Part shown: positions 1 through 6,930 of the stretch, in pieces | Position numbering within the stretch: the stretch's first letter is position 1 | Layout of the letters: each line of letters opens with the position of its first letter | The notes under the pieces: model-generated | What the model was told of the DNA's origin: nothing | Databases searched by the model: none | The model's input: only the letters and a program-made list of their open reading frames with translations | Assembly (NCBI GenBank): GCA_963750495.1 | Contig: CAVVQV010000008.1 | Location: forward strand, 62,001 to 126,000 | Length of the DNA stretch: 64,000 bases | Reading direction: 5' to 3' | Origin: JANLYC01 sp963750495 | GTDB lineage: Bacteria; Actinomycetota; Actinomycetes; Propionibacteriales; Nocardioidaceae | Translations under genes and position numbers: made by a program

Positions 1-1016
1 ACGAAACCGGGGGCCTCGAAAGGTTCACCCAGCGTGCCGGACGACCAGCCTTCGCGGACGGCGGCGTCGAAGAGGGAGACCGCGTTGTCGAGCAGCCACG
101 ACGGCGCCGTCGGCCCCAAGGCCGCACGCAGGTGAAGCGACAACCGGGCCCACTCGAGCCAGTGCCCTATCGTGGCGCCGTACGGACGGAACGGGTGAGC
201 GGGGGAGTCCACGTTGTAGTCCAGCAGCGGACTCCAGGCCGCGTCGAAGTGCTCCGGGATCCGCCACTGGTGAGCCGGCGCGAGGTCGTGCACGACCCGA
301 GTCACGATCCGCAGCGCCCGGTCGCGTAGGCCGGAGTCCCCAGTGACGTCGGCTGCGGAGAGCAGCGCCTCGACGGTGTGCATGTTGGCGTTCACGCCTC
401 GGTAGGGGTCGACCGTTGACCAAGCCTCGTCGAACTCCTCGACCACCATGCCGGCCTCGTCGTCCCAGAACCGCCCGACCAGCACCTCCAACGCCTCATC
501 GAGCAGCGATCCGGCACCCGGACGATCGGCGCACACCGCGCTGGACGCTGCCAGCACCACGAACGTGTGCGGGTACGCGCTCTTCTCACGCGCACACGGA
601 CCGTCAGGCCCGACGGCGCCGTACCACCCGCCGCTGACATCGTCACGGAAGCGCCCGCGAAGAGCAGCCACGCCGTGGTCGGCCAACTCCTCGCACCCAG
701 GACGGCCCATCAGGTGTCCCAGCGCGAAGACGTGGGTCATCCGGCAGGTGATCCACAGCTCCACCGGCCGGTCCAGCTCAGGCTGACCAGCCTCGTCCAG
801 CCAGGCGAAGCCGCCGTCTGGATGCCGCGAGGCCTCGGCGAAGGTCAGCAGCCGATCGCCCTCCGCCTCCAGCCACTCCGCGTGCGAGGGCGTTTTGACA
901 ACCTCAACCAGCGGGGGCGGGGTCTCGACACGCTCGACCGCCGAAGGCCGGGTCTCGACAGGCTCGACCGCCGAAGGCCGGGTCTCGACCGGGGGTGGTG
1001 GGGTCTCATCGGTCAC
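1..1016 (-). CDS. AGE-family (N-acylglucosamine 2-epimerase-like) sugar isomerase, truncated by the window edge
   Basis: About 338 codons are visible in one continuous frame and the stop lies beyond the left edge. The family interconverts sugars such as GlcNAc/ManNAc or mannose/fructose in the cytoplasm through an alpha/alpha-barrel. The hallmark YRGVNANMHTVEALL occurs near residue 205, and EHFDAAW and YGATIGHWLEWARL follow. The GTG start at 1016 overlaps the TGA of the decayed GH130 frame (GTGA) and has GGAG eight bases upstream. Family homology begins only near residue 45 (HAEWLEAEGDRLLTF); the preceding residues are encoded by a 30-bp tandem repeat, which is unusual. The exact substrate cannot be read from the sequence; a mannose-type substrate is inferred from the GH130 neighbour. 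Confidence 0.85.
   Translation of the reverse strand, partial: MTDETPPPPVETRPSAVEPVETRPSAVERVETPPPLVEVVKTPSHAEWLEAEGDRLLTFAEASRHPDGGFAWLDEAGQPELDRPVELWITCRMTHVFALGHLMGRPGCEELADHGVAALRGRFRDDVSGGWYGAVGPDGPCAREKSAYPHTFVVLAASSAVCADRPGAGSLLDEALEVLVGRFWDDEAGMVVEEFDEAWSTVDPYRGVNANMHTVEALLSAADVTGDSGLRDRALRIVTRVVHDLAPAHQWRIPEHFDAAWSPLLDYNVDSPAHPFRPYGATIGHWLEWARLSLHLRAALGPTAPSWLLDNAVSLFDAAVREGWSSGTLGEPFEAPGF
921..995. repeat. 30-bp tandem repeat inside the 5' end of the AGE gene
   Basis: Two 30-bp units (921-950 and 951-980) differ at one base, and a partial third unit follows at 981-990. The core GGTCTCGACAGGCTCGACC resembles the dispersed GAGCTTGTCGAGA elements seen at 21041 and 21237 in this window. 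The unit length is a multiple of three, so the reading frame of the AGE gene is kept and reads as repeated VETRPSAVE. It looks like a dispersed actinobacterial repeat that expanded in frame. Confidence 0.85.
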
Positions 1017-1360
1017 GGCGACAGCTCCGAGCAGCGGTCGCCGACCCGATATGTCGCCACTCCCAGCGTCGAGTCGCACTGCCCGTAGTACACGAGCCAG
1101 GTGTCGTTGTAGAGCACCAGTCCCTCGACGAAGGTCACGTTCGACACCAGCCCGTTCAGGTCCTCCTACGTCGACGGCTCCAGCCACGGCCGCGTCAGCT
1201 GCGCCAGCACCGTCGTCAGGTCGGCGGGATCGAGCAGCAGTTGGCCGCAGGTGTAGCGGACCGTCCTGTCCGGATTCTGCACCGCCGCGTTGTGCAGCAG
1301 CAGGATCAACCCGTTCGTGGTGATGATAGGCGGCGGAGCTCAACGCCGGCAGCCCCTGCT
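1013..1360 (-). pseudogene. Decayed GH130 (beta-mannoside phosphorylase-like) C-terminal fragment
   Basis: The frame ending at the TGA at 1015-1013 encodes a recognisable GH130 C-terminus: PPPIITTNGLILLLHN, then VSNVTFVEGLVLYND, then WLVYYGQCDSTLGVATY, corresponding to the family pattern of a GAPPI-T-GW block followed by the NVVFP-GLV and YYGAADT blocks. The frame carries an in-frame TAG at 1168-1166 and a TGA at 1342-1340, and homology is lost upstream of about 1350 at a junction with the next gene. GH130 enzymes phosphorolyse beta-1,2 or beta-1,4 mannosides. The remnant is probably the lost partner of the AGE isomerase immediately downstream. Confidence 0.75.
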
Positions 1361-1375
1361 GCTTGGCGGAGAGCG

Positions 1376-1864
1376 TCAGTCGCCGCCGCCGACAGGGGGG
1401 TGGACCCACCGCTGAAACGGGCACCGCTCGTAGAACGCGAGCATCGTGTACTTGGCCGTGACCTTCTCGTCCGCCGTAAGCGGACCAGGCGTCTGGGCGT
1501 GGAGCTGCTTGACGTAGGAGACGATGAGTCGTCCCGTCGAGTTCGAGTCGTGCCACCCGCTCGTCACGCTTGGGTCAGGTGTGTGCTGCAGGCCTATCGC
1601 TGCAGCAGCGGCCGCTCCGCTGGGACGTCCGCCACCAGGTGGCTCGCCCCAGTCCTTTCCCGCCAGCCAGTCACACGCGTTCTGCCCTGCTGCCAGCGCC
1701 GTACCGCTGTCTTCACCGGAAGGCAACGCGGCGACGAACTGGTGTTGGCGAATCTCCGGGACCACCACGTACGACGCCGACACGAGGCCGAGCGCTACCG
1801 CCGCAGTTACTCGCAGTCTTCGCAGATGCCGGTGGCGGGCATCTCGACGAAGTGCACGGGGCAC
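1376..1864 (-). CDS. Small membrane-anchored or secreted protein, DUF732-like
   Basis: A GTG start at 1864 gives 162 residues: a basic N-terminus rich in Arg and His, one hydrophobic segment at about residues 19-35 (VTAAVALGLVSASYVVV), and an extracytoplasmic domain with two cysteines (NACDWLAG and FYERCPFQ) that could form a disulfide. The spacing of cysteines and helices resembles actinobacterial DUF732 secreted proteins, but the match is only by eye. The gene overlaps the end of the ScoMcrA-like gene by 58 bases, which suggests co-transcription; a shorter start after 1807 would need a CTG codon. Function unknown. Confidence 0.55.
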   Translation of the reverse strand: MPRALRRDARHRHLRRLRVTAAVALGLVSASYVVVPEIRQHQFVAALPSGEDSGTALAAGQNACDWLAGKDWGEPPGGGRPSGAAAAAAIGLQHTPDPSVTSGWHDSNSTGRLIVSYVKQLHAQTPGPLTADEKVTAKYTMLAFYERCPFQRWVHPPVGGGD

Positions 1865-2643
1865 AGTGTCGCCGGCCGGACGGCGGCCCGCGCGGCGGAG
1901 GTGAGGCGCTCGCGCTTCGCACTCAGCTGAGCGGTGAGCATCGAAACGCCACCGCCAGCCGGGATCTTGGCGCCGAAGTGGCGGTAGCACTCGAGCCGTT
2001 CGTTCGCGGCGTGCTGGTCCGGATCCGCCGGCATCTCGCCGCGTACGTCGAGGACTGCCGTCGCATACCCTGCGCCGACGCTGCCGGACGTATCGACGCA
2101 CAGCGAGGACAGCAGGGGCTCTTCGTTGTCGGCACATTCCTTGGCGACGCGGCCGAGTACGTCAGTGATCCAGTAGTGCGTCAGCTGCTTGGTCTTGATC
2201 TTCGTCATCCGCTGCACCAGGCTCGACAGCTCCTTGGTGGTCACGAGCGCGTGGTATGACTTCGCCGTGTCGATCAGGACCTCACGCGCAGCCGGGGTCC
2301 AGGCGGCGCGGGCCTCGTCCTGGCCCAGGGCCGAGGCGTCCGTGAAGCCCACGTCGGCAGGCGTCCGTCCACCTCTGACCACGAAGCCGAGATCGCGCAG
2401 CACGGTGGCCGCGGATTCTTCGCCCCCGCTGAACTCGGCGCTCTCCTCATCGGGGCCGGCGGCATACCGTTGCGCAACTCCGACGATCGCGTTGGTGTCG
2501 TAGCCACGACCCTCATGCATCAAGACGTACTCACGTGCACGATCGAAACCGTGAGTGCTGAGGAACACCCCGCGCCCAAGACGCTTGTACTCGGCGATGC
2601 TGCGGGTCACGTCTTTGCGGCTGATCGACTGCAAGGTGGGCAT
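1807..2643 (-). CDS. ScoMcrA-type N-terminal head domain protein with C-terminal zinc-ribbon-like tail
   Basis: The protein has 278 residues from the ATG at 2643. Residues about 5-90 (SRKDVTRSIAEYKRLGRGVF, HEGRGYDTNAIVGVA, FSGGEESAATVLRDLGF) match the head domain at the N-terminus of Streptomyces McrA, an HNH enzyme that cuts phosphorothioated or methylated DNA. No SRA-like, SBD or HNH module follows. Instead there is an uncharacterised region (TKQLTHYWITDVLGRVAKEC) and a C-terminal CPVH-CEDC pair that could bind zinc. A role in recognising or responding to foreign DNA is inference only. It is probably co-transcribed with the small overlapping membrane protein downstream. An upstream start at 2706 is possible but lacks a better ribosome site. 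Confidence 0.65.
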   Translation of the reverse strand: MPTLQSISRKDVTRSIAEYKRLGRGVFLSTHGFDRAREYVLMHEGRGYDTNAIVGVAQRYAAGPDEESAEFSGGEESAATVLRDLGFVVRGGRTPADVGFTDASALGQDEARAAWTPAAREVLIDTAKSYHALVTTKELSSLVQRMTKIKTKQLTHYWITDVLGRVAKECADNEEPLLSSLCVDTSGSVGAGYATAVLDVRGEMPADPDQHAANERLECYRHFGAKIPAGGGVSMLTAQLSAKRERLTSAARAAVRPATLCPVHFVEMPATGICEDCE

Positions 2644-2828
2644 GTAGGGCACTCTAGCCCGGCCAGGACGACTCAGAATCCACGTGAACTCGCCGCAGGG
2701 CAGCATCGTTCGTGAAAGCCCTGGTCACAGTCCCGATGGGCCAGGTTGGTCAAAAGAGGTCGGTAGGCCCTTGCTGAGCGCCCAGGGCGCGAGCATCCTC
2801 ACAGGAACGGAAGCAGAGGAGTAACGCC

Positions 2829-3341
2829 ATGCCCATTCCTGCGCCCTTGGTCGACATCACCGAAAGTGTCCAGATCGATGCTGCGCCGGACATCGTCTGG
2901 CGACTCGTGACGGACGTCGAGCGTCATCCCGAGTTCGCCGGTCCGAAGAGCATCACCAAGGCCATCGAGTTCGAGGGACCACCGCATGTGGGCGACCGGT
3001 GGATCGCACACGAGAAGTTCGGCCTCCAGAAGTTCGACGCCCCGTCCGACGTGATCAGGCTCGAACCCGGTCGGGAGTTCGCCTGGGTCAGCTACCCGCC
3101 CATGAAGGACGCGAACCGCGGCGAGGGCGGCCGGGTGCTGTGGAGCTTTGTCGTCGAGCCGGCCGCGGGAGGAACCCACCTCACCCACAGCATGCAGGTG
3201 CTCCCGCCCCAGAAGGGCGCCACCAGTATCAAGGTGATGTACGCCGTACTCAGCCTGCCGAAGAAGCAGCGAGCCGGCATCCTCACGACGCTGAGCGCGA
3301 TCAAAGCCGCCGCCGAGACCGGAGCGCACACCGGTTCCTGA
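2829..3341 (+). CDS. SRPBCC (START/polyketide-cyclase-like) family protein
   Basis: The 170-residue protein follows a good ribosome site (AGGAG, 6 bases from the ATG). It shows the Bet v1-like pattern: an initial strand ITESVQIDAAPDIVWRLVTD, a loop helix VERHPEFAGP, antiparallel strands with GDRW and FAWVSY, and a long C-terminal helix rich in Lys and Ala. Such domains form a hydrophobic cavity for lipids or small hydrophobic ligands; some are cyclases and others binding proteins. No catalytic residues can be assigned. It stands alone, with divergent or convergent neighbours, so no pathway is indicated. Confidence 0.8.
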   Translation: MPIPAPLVDITESVQIDAAPDIVWRLVTDVERHPEFAGPKSITKAIEFEGPPHVGDRWIAHEKFGLQKFDAPSDVIRLEPGREFAWVSYPPMKDANRGEGGRVLWSFVVEPAAGGTHLTHSMQVLPPQKGATSIKVMYAVLSLPKKQRAGILTTLSAIKAAAETGAHTGS

Positions 3342-3372
3342 GTGGAGAGTCGGCAGGTGAAGCCGCAAGGGC

Positions 3373-3663
3373 TCAGCTGACGTACTCATCGACCTCGCAT
3401 ACCTGCCAGGTGGGCTCGGCCAGCGTTTCCTGCCGGTGCTGGTAGGCCCGGTTGTCGGCCTCGCGAGGCGGGATGAACCCGGAGTCGGTGCAGCAGTCGT
3501 GGCAGACCATCACGGCACGTTCGCCGAGACGAATCACCTCGATGACGTGGGGATGGCATTCGTCGTCGATGGCGACGTGCTGATGATCGCGCCGATGCGC
3601 GGCTTCAACGGTGCAGACCGCCACTTCATCGACGTTGGTCTGCCACTCGTGGAGCGGTTTCAT
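3373..3663 (-). CDS. Small Cys/His-rich putative zinc-binding protein, copy 1
   Basis: The 96-residue protein carries C17, H23, H27, H29, C36, H37, H39, C54, H55, C57 and H76. The core MVCHDCCTDSGF looks like half of a zinc ribbon. Over residues 17-76 it aligns without gaps to the protein at 15790-16059, with 38 of 60 identical residues and every listed Cys and His conserved in spacing. I do not recognise a named family. It has no signal peptide or membrane segment. A metal-binding role is inferred from the ligand pattern. No clear ribosome site precedes the ATG, and the gene converges on the SRPBCC gene. Confidence 0.65.
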   Translation of the reverse strand: MKPLHEWQTNVDEVAVCTVEAAHRRDHQHVAIDDECHPHVIEVIRLGERAVMVCHDCCTDSGFIPPREADNRAYQHRQETLAEPTWQVCEVDEYVS

Positions 3664-4062
3664 GCGTCATACCGTTCGTTGGTGCGTACGCGCCCGGGGG
3701 AGACGCGCCCCCCGATGTTCCTTTTGCCCTTCGATCTCACTGTTTCGTCGCATGACGAAGTGCGACGTTCCACCGTTCCCCGATGCCTGCCCGACAATCG
3801 CTCTGTACATCTGCCCATGTCACGGGGCGAACGCCGGCAAACAGGCCAACGAGGAAGTTACCGTGAGCCGTTCGTCGGCGTCTCGGCGGGGGTGAACAGC
3901 AGACTCTCCAGCGTCGTCGTGAGCCACGTACGACCGTAACCTGTTGGCCATGCTCTCGTTCATGCGTCGCGAGGGTGACCCCGTCCGCGTGCGCGGCCTG
4001 AGGCTTGTGGCTGAAACTTCGCGCAACGGGTTGCCCGGAGCTTCAGCCACAAGCGGAGGGCG
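3664..4062. other. Gap of about 400 bases with no supported gene
   Basis: No frame here has a ribosome site together with plausible amino-acid composition. The segment 3670-3900 presumably holds the upstream control region of the Cys/His-rich gene. It is locally less GC-rich around 3718-3760 (ttttgcccttcgatctcactgtttcg), where a promoter could sit. The right end holds the hairpin at 4003-4054. Confidence 0.5.
4003..4054. terminator. Perfect 13-bp inverted repeat, probable terminator of the YciI-like operon
   Basis: GCTTGTGGCTGAA at 4003-4015 is repeated inverted at 4042-4054, with a 26-base loop that holds a second small inverted repeat (GCAAC/GTTGC, 4023-4034). It lies 8 bases beyond the stop of the minus-strand YciI-like gene. 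There is no T run, as is usual in high-GC actinobacteria. Confidence 0.6.
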
Positions 4063-4401
4063 CTACATGCCAGGGACAGGCAGGCACTCGTGGACCTCGA
4101 CCTCGCAGCCACCCGGCATGTTGAGGTGCGGGTGGTCTTTGGCGAGGTTGAGGGCGGCGTCCATGTCCGCAGCCTCGATGATCGAGTAGCCGGCCACCTC
4201 ACGGGTGCTGGCGGTCGTGGCGCCACCAGGGCTGACCCGTGCACCGCCGCCCAGCGGAGTACCGAAGTCGATCATGCCGTCGCCGACCTTGCCGGCCCAC
4301 GCCATCCACTCGGCCATCACGGCTTCCATCTGCTCCGGCGAGGGAGGCGTGGCGTCGGCGGGGGTCATCGGTGCGTGGTAGATGTACACGAACTTCGTCA
4401 T
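4063..4401 (-). CDS. YCII-related domain protein
   Basis: The 112-residue protein begins MTKFVYIYHAP, as in YCII-related/DGPF small proteins, and keeps the pattern of a short helix (MEAVMAEWMAWAGKV), a GTPLG loop, and the block AGYSIIEAADMDAALNLAKDHPHL before a C-terminal VEVHECLPVPG. These ferredoxin-like domains sit near ECF sigma factors or SRPBCC genes and may bind or process small reactive compounds, but no reaction is established for this subgroup. It is the last gene of an apparent operon with the ArsR and SRPBCC-MDMPI genes (45 bases after the latter). Confidence 0.8.
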   Translation of the reverse strand: MTKFVYIYHAPMTPADATPPSPEQMEAVMAEWMAWAGKVGDGMIDFGTPLGGGARVSPGGATTASTREVAGYSIIEAADMDAALNLAKDHPHLNMPGGCEVEVHECLPVPGM

Positions 4402-4423
4402 GGTGTTGCTCCTTCGTTGATTG

Positions 4424-4461
4424 GCGATGGGCTATGCAGCGATGGGCTATGCAGCGATGGG
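4424..4461. repeat. 15-bp tandem repeat at the 3' end of the SRPBCC-MDMPI gene
   Basis: GCGATGGGCTATGCA occurs at 4424-4438 and 4439-4453, and its first eight bases recur at 4454-4461. The repeat spans the stop codon (TAG at 4449-4447), so it may reflect slippage that duplicated the gene end without changing the protein. Confidence 0.85.
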
Positions 4462-5427
4462 AGTGCGGCCGGCGTACGCCGCCAAACGATCGACGGGGCT
4501 CGCGCCCGCAGCGGGTGTGACCTCGGGCCCGAACGAGCCGCCTTGACGGCCACCCGGGACGAGTCCTTCGGCGAGGACCATCAGGTAGGCCACCAGCTCG
4601 TCAGAGATGTGCAGCCGCTGGCCGCTGGCCTGCGCGAGGTCCCAGCCGTGCAGGACGAGCTCGACGGGCAGGATGCTGGCCGCGAAGGCCGCCGGCATCT
4701 CGGCACCGCCCGGCCCCGGCACGACGCCGTCCAGGTCGACCTTGCGCCAGCCGTCGATCGCCTGACCGGCCATCACCGAGACGCGGTTCTCCAACGAACC
4801 CTCTTCGGGGTTGACGACCTCGGCTCCGGCCATCGCACCGAGCTGGGCGATGGAGGTCATGAGGTGCTCCGCCAGCTCGTGGCAGGTGAAGTCGGCGCAG
4901 GGTGTCTGCTTCGGCTGGTCCTCCCGGGTCAGGGCACGCAATACCGGTTGGAGCACGACCAGCGCGGCCTCGGACGCGATGATCGGGTCGAGGTTCTCCG
5001 GCGCGAAGCCCCACTCGTCCGGGCCGGCGTCACCCTTGACTGCGAGCATCTCGAGGCGGTCGATGTAGTGGTTCCATCCCTCGGCGTGCGCGGCCGCCTG
5101 GGCCTCGCTCAGGCCGTCGTGGATCAAGGTGATCAGCGAGCCGCCGTCGGTCGGTTCCAGGGTGATGGTCACGGTCGAGGCGTCCGGGGGAAGCTCGTCG
5201 TTGCCCTCCCATCCCCAGCCGAAGACGATGCGCTTGCCCGGCTCGACCTCCCTGAACGTGCCGACGGCTACGTGGCCCGGCGTCACCGTCCAGCGGTAGC
5301 CACCGCCGGCGCGAAGGTCTACGACCGCTGACACGGTCTGCCAGCGACGCAGCCGCTCCGGGTCCGTGATCAGCGTGAACGCCTCGTCCGGCGAGACGGG
5401 AAGGACTGCAGTCTTGGTGAAGCTCAT
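4447..5427 (-). CDS. SRPBCC (AHSA1-like) and maleylpyruvate-isomerase-like fusion protein
   Basis: The 326-residue protein has two modules. Residues 1-150 form an SRPBCC/AHSA1-like domain (PVSPDEAFTLITDPERLRRW, GRTFRE-type strand, SEAQAAAHAEGWNHYIDRLE). Residues 150-326 resemble the TIGR03086/mycothiol-dependent maleylpyruvate isomerase N-terminal four-helix bundle, with CADFTCHELAEHLMTSIAQL and a metal-type HGWDLAQASGQ near the end. Such bundles can bind a divalent metal through His residues and some use mycothiol. The reaction here is unknown. The start overlaps the ArsR stop by 4 bases, so the pair is translationally coupled, a common ArsR-SRPBCC arrangement. Confidence 0.85.
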   Translation of the reverse strand: MSFTKTAVLPVSPDEAFTLITDPERLRRWQTVSAVVDLRAGGGYRWTVTPGHVAVGTFREVEPGKRIVFGWGWEGNDELPPDASTVTITLEPTDGGSLITLIHDGLSEAQAAAHAEGWNHYIDRLEMLAVKGDAGPDEWGFAPENLDPIIASEAALVVLQPVLRALTREDQPKQTPCADFTCHELAEHLMTSIAQLGAMAGAEVVNPEEGSLENRVSVMAGQAIDGWRKVDLDGVVPGPGGAEMPAAFAASILPVELVLHGWDLAQASGQRLHISDELVAYLMVLAEGLVPGGRQGGSFGPEVTPAAGASPVDRLAAYAGRTPIAA

Positions 5428-5729
5428 GACGTACTCCTCAGTGAATGGGCATCGGCGACGAGCTGATCGAGCTCGCTGGTCCAGAACCGGTCGATCTCGG
5501 CCTGCAGCTTGTGCAGGCCCTTGGGCACGACTCGGTAGATACGTTGGCGGCCGACCTTTTCGGCATCGACCAGGTCGGCGTCAGCCAGCACGGCCAGGTG
5601 TTGCGAGATCGCCGACCGCGTGACAGGGAACTCGGCGGCGATCTCCGTCACGGTCCGAGGCCGCGACGCGAGCAGCTGCAAGATCCTTCGCCGGTTCGGC
5701 TCAGCCGCAGCCAGGAAGGGGTCGGTCAC
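5424..5729 (-). CDS. ArsR-family winged-helix transcriptional regulator
   Basis: The 101-residue protein shows the ArsR fold: EPNRRRILQLLASRPRTVTEI, the recognition helix VTRSAISQHLAVLADADLV and the wing GRQRIYRVVP. There is no CxC metal site, so it belongs to the non-metal ArsR subgroup that controls adjacent SRPBCC genes. It starts the operon ArsR, SRPBCC-MDMPI, YciI-like. A palindrome 10 bases upstream of its start codon is the likely autoregulatory operator. Confidence 0.9.
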   Translation of the reverse strand: MTDPFLAAAEPNRRRILQLLASRPRTVTEIAAEFPVTRSAISQHLAVLADADLVDAEKVGRQRIYRVVPKGLHKLQAEIDRFWTSELDQLVADAHSLRSTS

Positions 5730-5734
5730 ACTCG

Positions 5735-5760
5735 AATACGTTAGCCGTGACTAACGCATT
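5735..5760. promoter_or_regulatory. Palindromic operator, probably for the ArsR-family regulator
   Basis: The perfect arms CGTTAG (5739-5744) and CTAACG (5751-5756) flank CCGTGA. Three further bases on each side also pair (AAT/ATT) after one mismatch. It lies immediately upstream of the ArsR gene, where an autorepressor site is expected. Confidence 0.65.
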
Positions 5761-5787
5761 TAGCAAGGCCCGAGTCCCGGAGCGACC

Positions 5788-5850
5788 GCGAAATTGCGGG
5801 AAGGTGCAGGCGGGCTGCGGCGTGTCGGCCGACACTGTCCCGCAAATTTC
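5788..5850. repeat. Nested inverted repeats upstream of the anchored hypothetical protein
   Basis: The outer arms GCGAAATTGCGGGA (5788-5801) and TCCCGCAAATTTC (5838-5850) pair with a one-base bulge. Between them is the perfect 14-bp palindrome GTGTCGGCCGACAC (5822-5835). It could be a regulatory site or fold in RNA. It does not match any element I can name. Confidence 0.7.
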
Positions 5851-5922
5851 ACGGGGGAGGCGCGGGAGCCGACGAGGGATGGGCTGCGTCAGAGACGATG
5901 ACGACCATTCGTGGGAGGCAGC

Positions 5923-6912
5923 ATGACGGAGCACACGCCCGAGCAGGTCCCAGAGCAGATCCCGGAGCAGAATCGACCCAGTCGACCCGGGCCACGTGCC
6001 GGCCTGATCACGCTTGGCGCGGCAGCTGTGGTGGCGTTGGTGGTGGGCGCGATCGCCGTCGCCGCCAGCAACGGAAGTTCACCGTCCGACGACGGCAACA
6101 TCGGCGGAGCACCTCCCGGACCCTCCGGTGACCTGATCACCCGCGGGACGGTCCTCGATGACGGCACGAACGGTCCGCAGCTGTGCCTGGGCGGCGTGGC
6201 CGAGTCCTACCCTCCGCAGTGCGGTGGCCCCGACGTGATCGGCTGGGACTGGAGTGCGGTCTCGGGGTTCGACCACGCCAGCGGGGTCCGTTGGGGCGAG
6301 TTCGTGGTGATCGGCACGTACGACGCAAGCGCCGGAACCTTCACGCTGACCCGGCCGCCGGTGGCGGCTTCGGAGTACGACGGGAACGAGCTGCCCAAGC
6401 CGGGAGCCGCGCCCGTGTGGAACACGCCCTGTCCCGAGCCGCAAGGAGGCTGGCGGGTGGTCGATCCCGCGCTGACCAGCCAGAGCAGCCTCGAGCAGAC
6501 ACTGCAAGCGGCTCAGGCGCGGTCCGATTTCGCGGGCGCGTGGGTCGACCAGTCGATCAACCCGGCGTCTGACGGCGGTGTCACGTCCAGCAACGAAGGC
6601 GAGCTGAACGACCCGGCCCAGCTGATCCTCAACGTCGCCGTCACCAGCGACCCCCAGTCCGTCGAGCCGGAGCTCCGCACGACCTGGGGCGGGCCGCTCT
6701 GCGTGAGCAAGGCGCGGCACACCGAGCGTGAGCTGCAGGACATCCAGAACGAGCTGCCATCCCAGTCCGACCTGCTCTACTCGAGCCCGGTCAACGACCA
6801 TGTCGAGGTAACGGTCGTGTGGGACGACGGGTCGCTCCAGAGGCAGTTCGACGAGCAGTACGGAGAGGGCACGGTCGTGGTCACCTCAGCCCTGCACCCC
6901 GTCAAGCGGTGA
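5923..6912 (+). CDS. Membrane-anchored extracytoplasmic protein of unknown function
   Basis: From the ATG at 5923, preceded by GGGAGG seven bases upstream, the protein has 329 residues. It has a Pro/Glu-rich cytoplasmic start, one membrane segment at about residues 27-46 (LITLGAAAVVALVVGAIAVA), a Ser/Gly/Pro linker and a large outer domain. The outer domain has Cys pairs (QLCLGG, PPQCGGPD, NTPCPEP, GPLCVS) that suggest disulfides, and a repeated WDW/WGEFVVIGTYD strand pattern. It resembles actinobacterial hypothetical proteins found in many Nocardioides-type genomes, but I cannot assign a role. Confidence 0.75.
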   Translation: MTEHTPEQVPEQIPEQNRPSRPGPRAGLITLGAAAVVALVVGAIAVAASNGSSPSDDGNIGGAPPGPSGDLITRGTVLDDGTNGPQLCLGGVAESYPPQCGGPDVIGWDWSAVSGFDHASGVRWGEFVVIGTYDASAGTFTLTRPPVAASEYDGNELPKPGAAPVWNTPCPEPQGGWRVVDPALTSQSSLEQTLQAAQARSDFAGAWVDQSINPASDGGVTSSNEGELNDPAQLILNVAVTSDPQSVEPELRTTWGGPLCVSKARHTERELQDIQNELPSQSDLLYSSPVNDHVEVTVVWDDGSLQRQFDEQYGEGTVVVTSALHPVKR

Positions 6913-6930
6913 CTGCGACCACAAGTCAGG

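Noticed and set aside
1807..2643. A type IV restriction enzyme
   Set aside because: The head domain of ScoMcrA is present, but there is no HNH motif or sulfur-binding domain, so a restriction function is not claimed.
4090..5331. A long open plus-strand frame opposite the SRPBCC-MDMPI gene
   Set aside because: Very GC-rich DNA leaves long frames open on the opposite strand. The plus-strand product has skewed, Arg/Gly/His-rich composition with no domain, while the minus-strand frame shows two clear domains and operon coupling.
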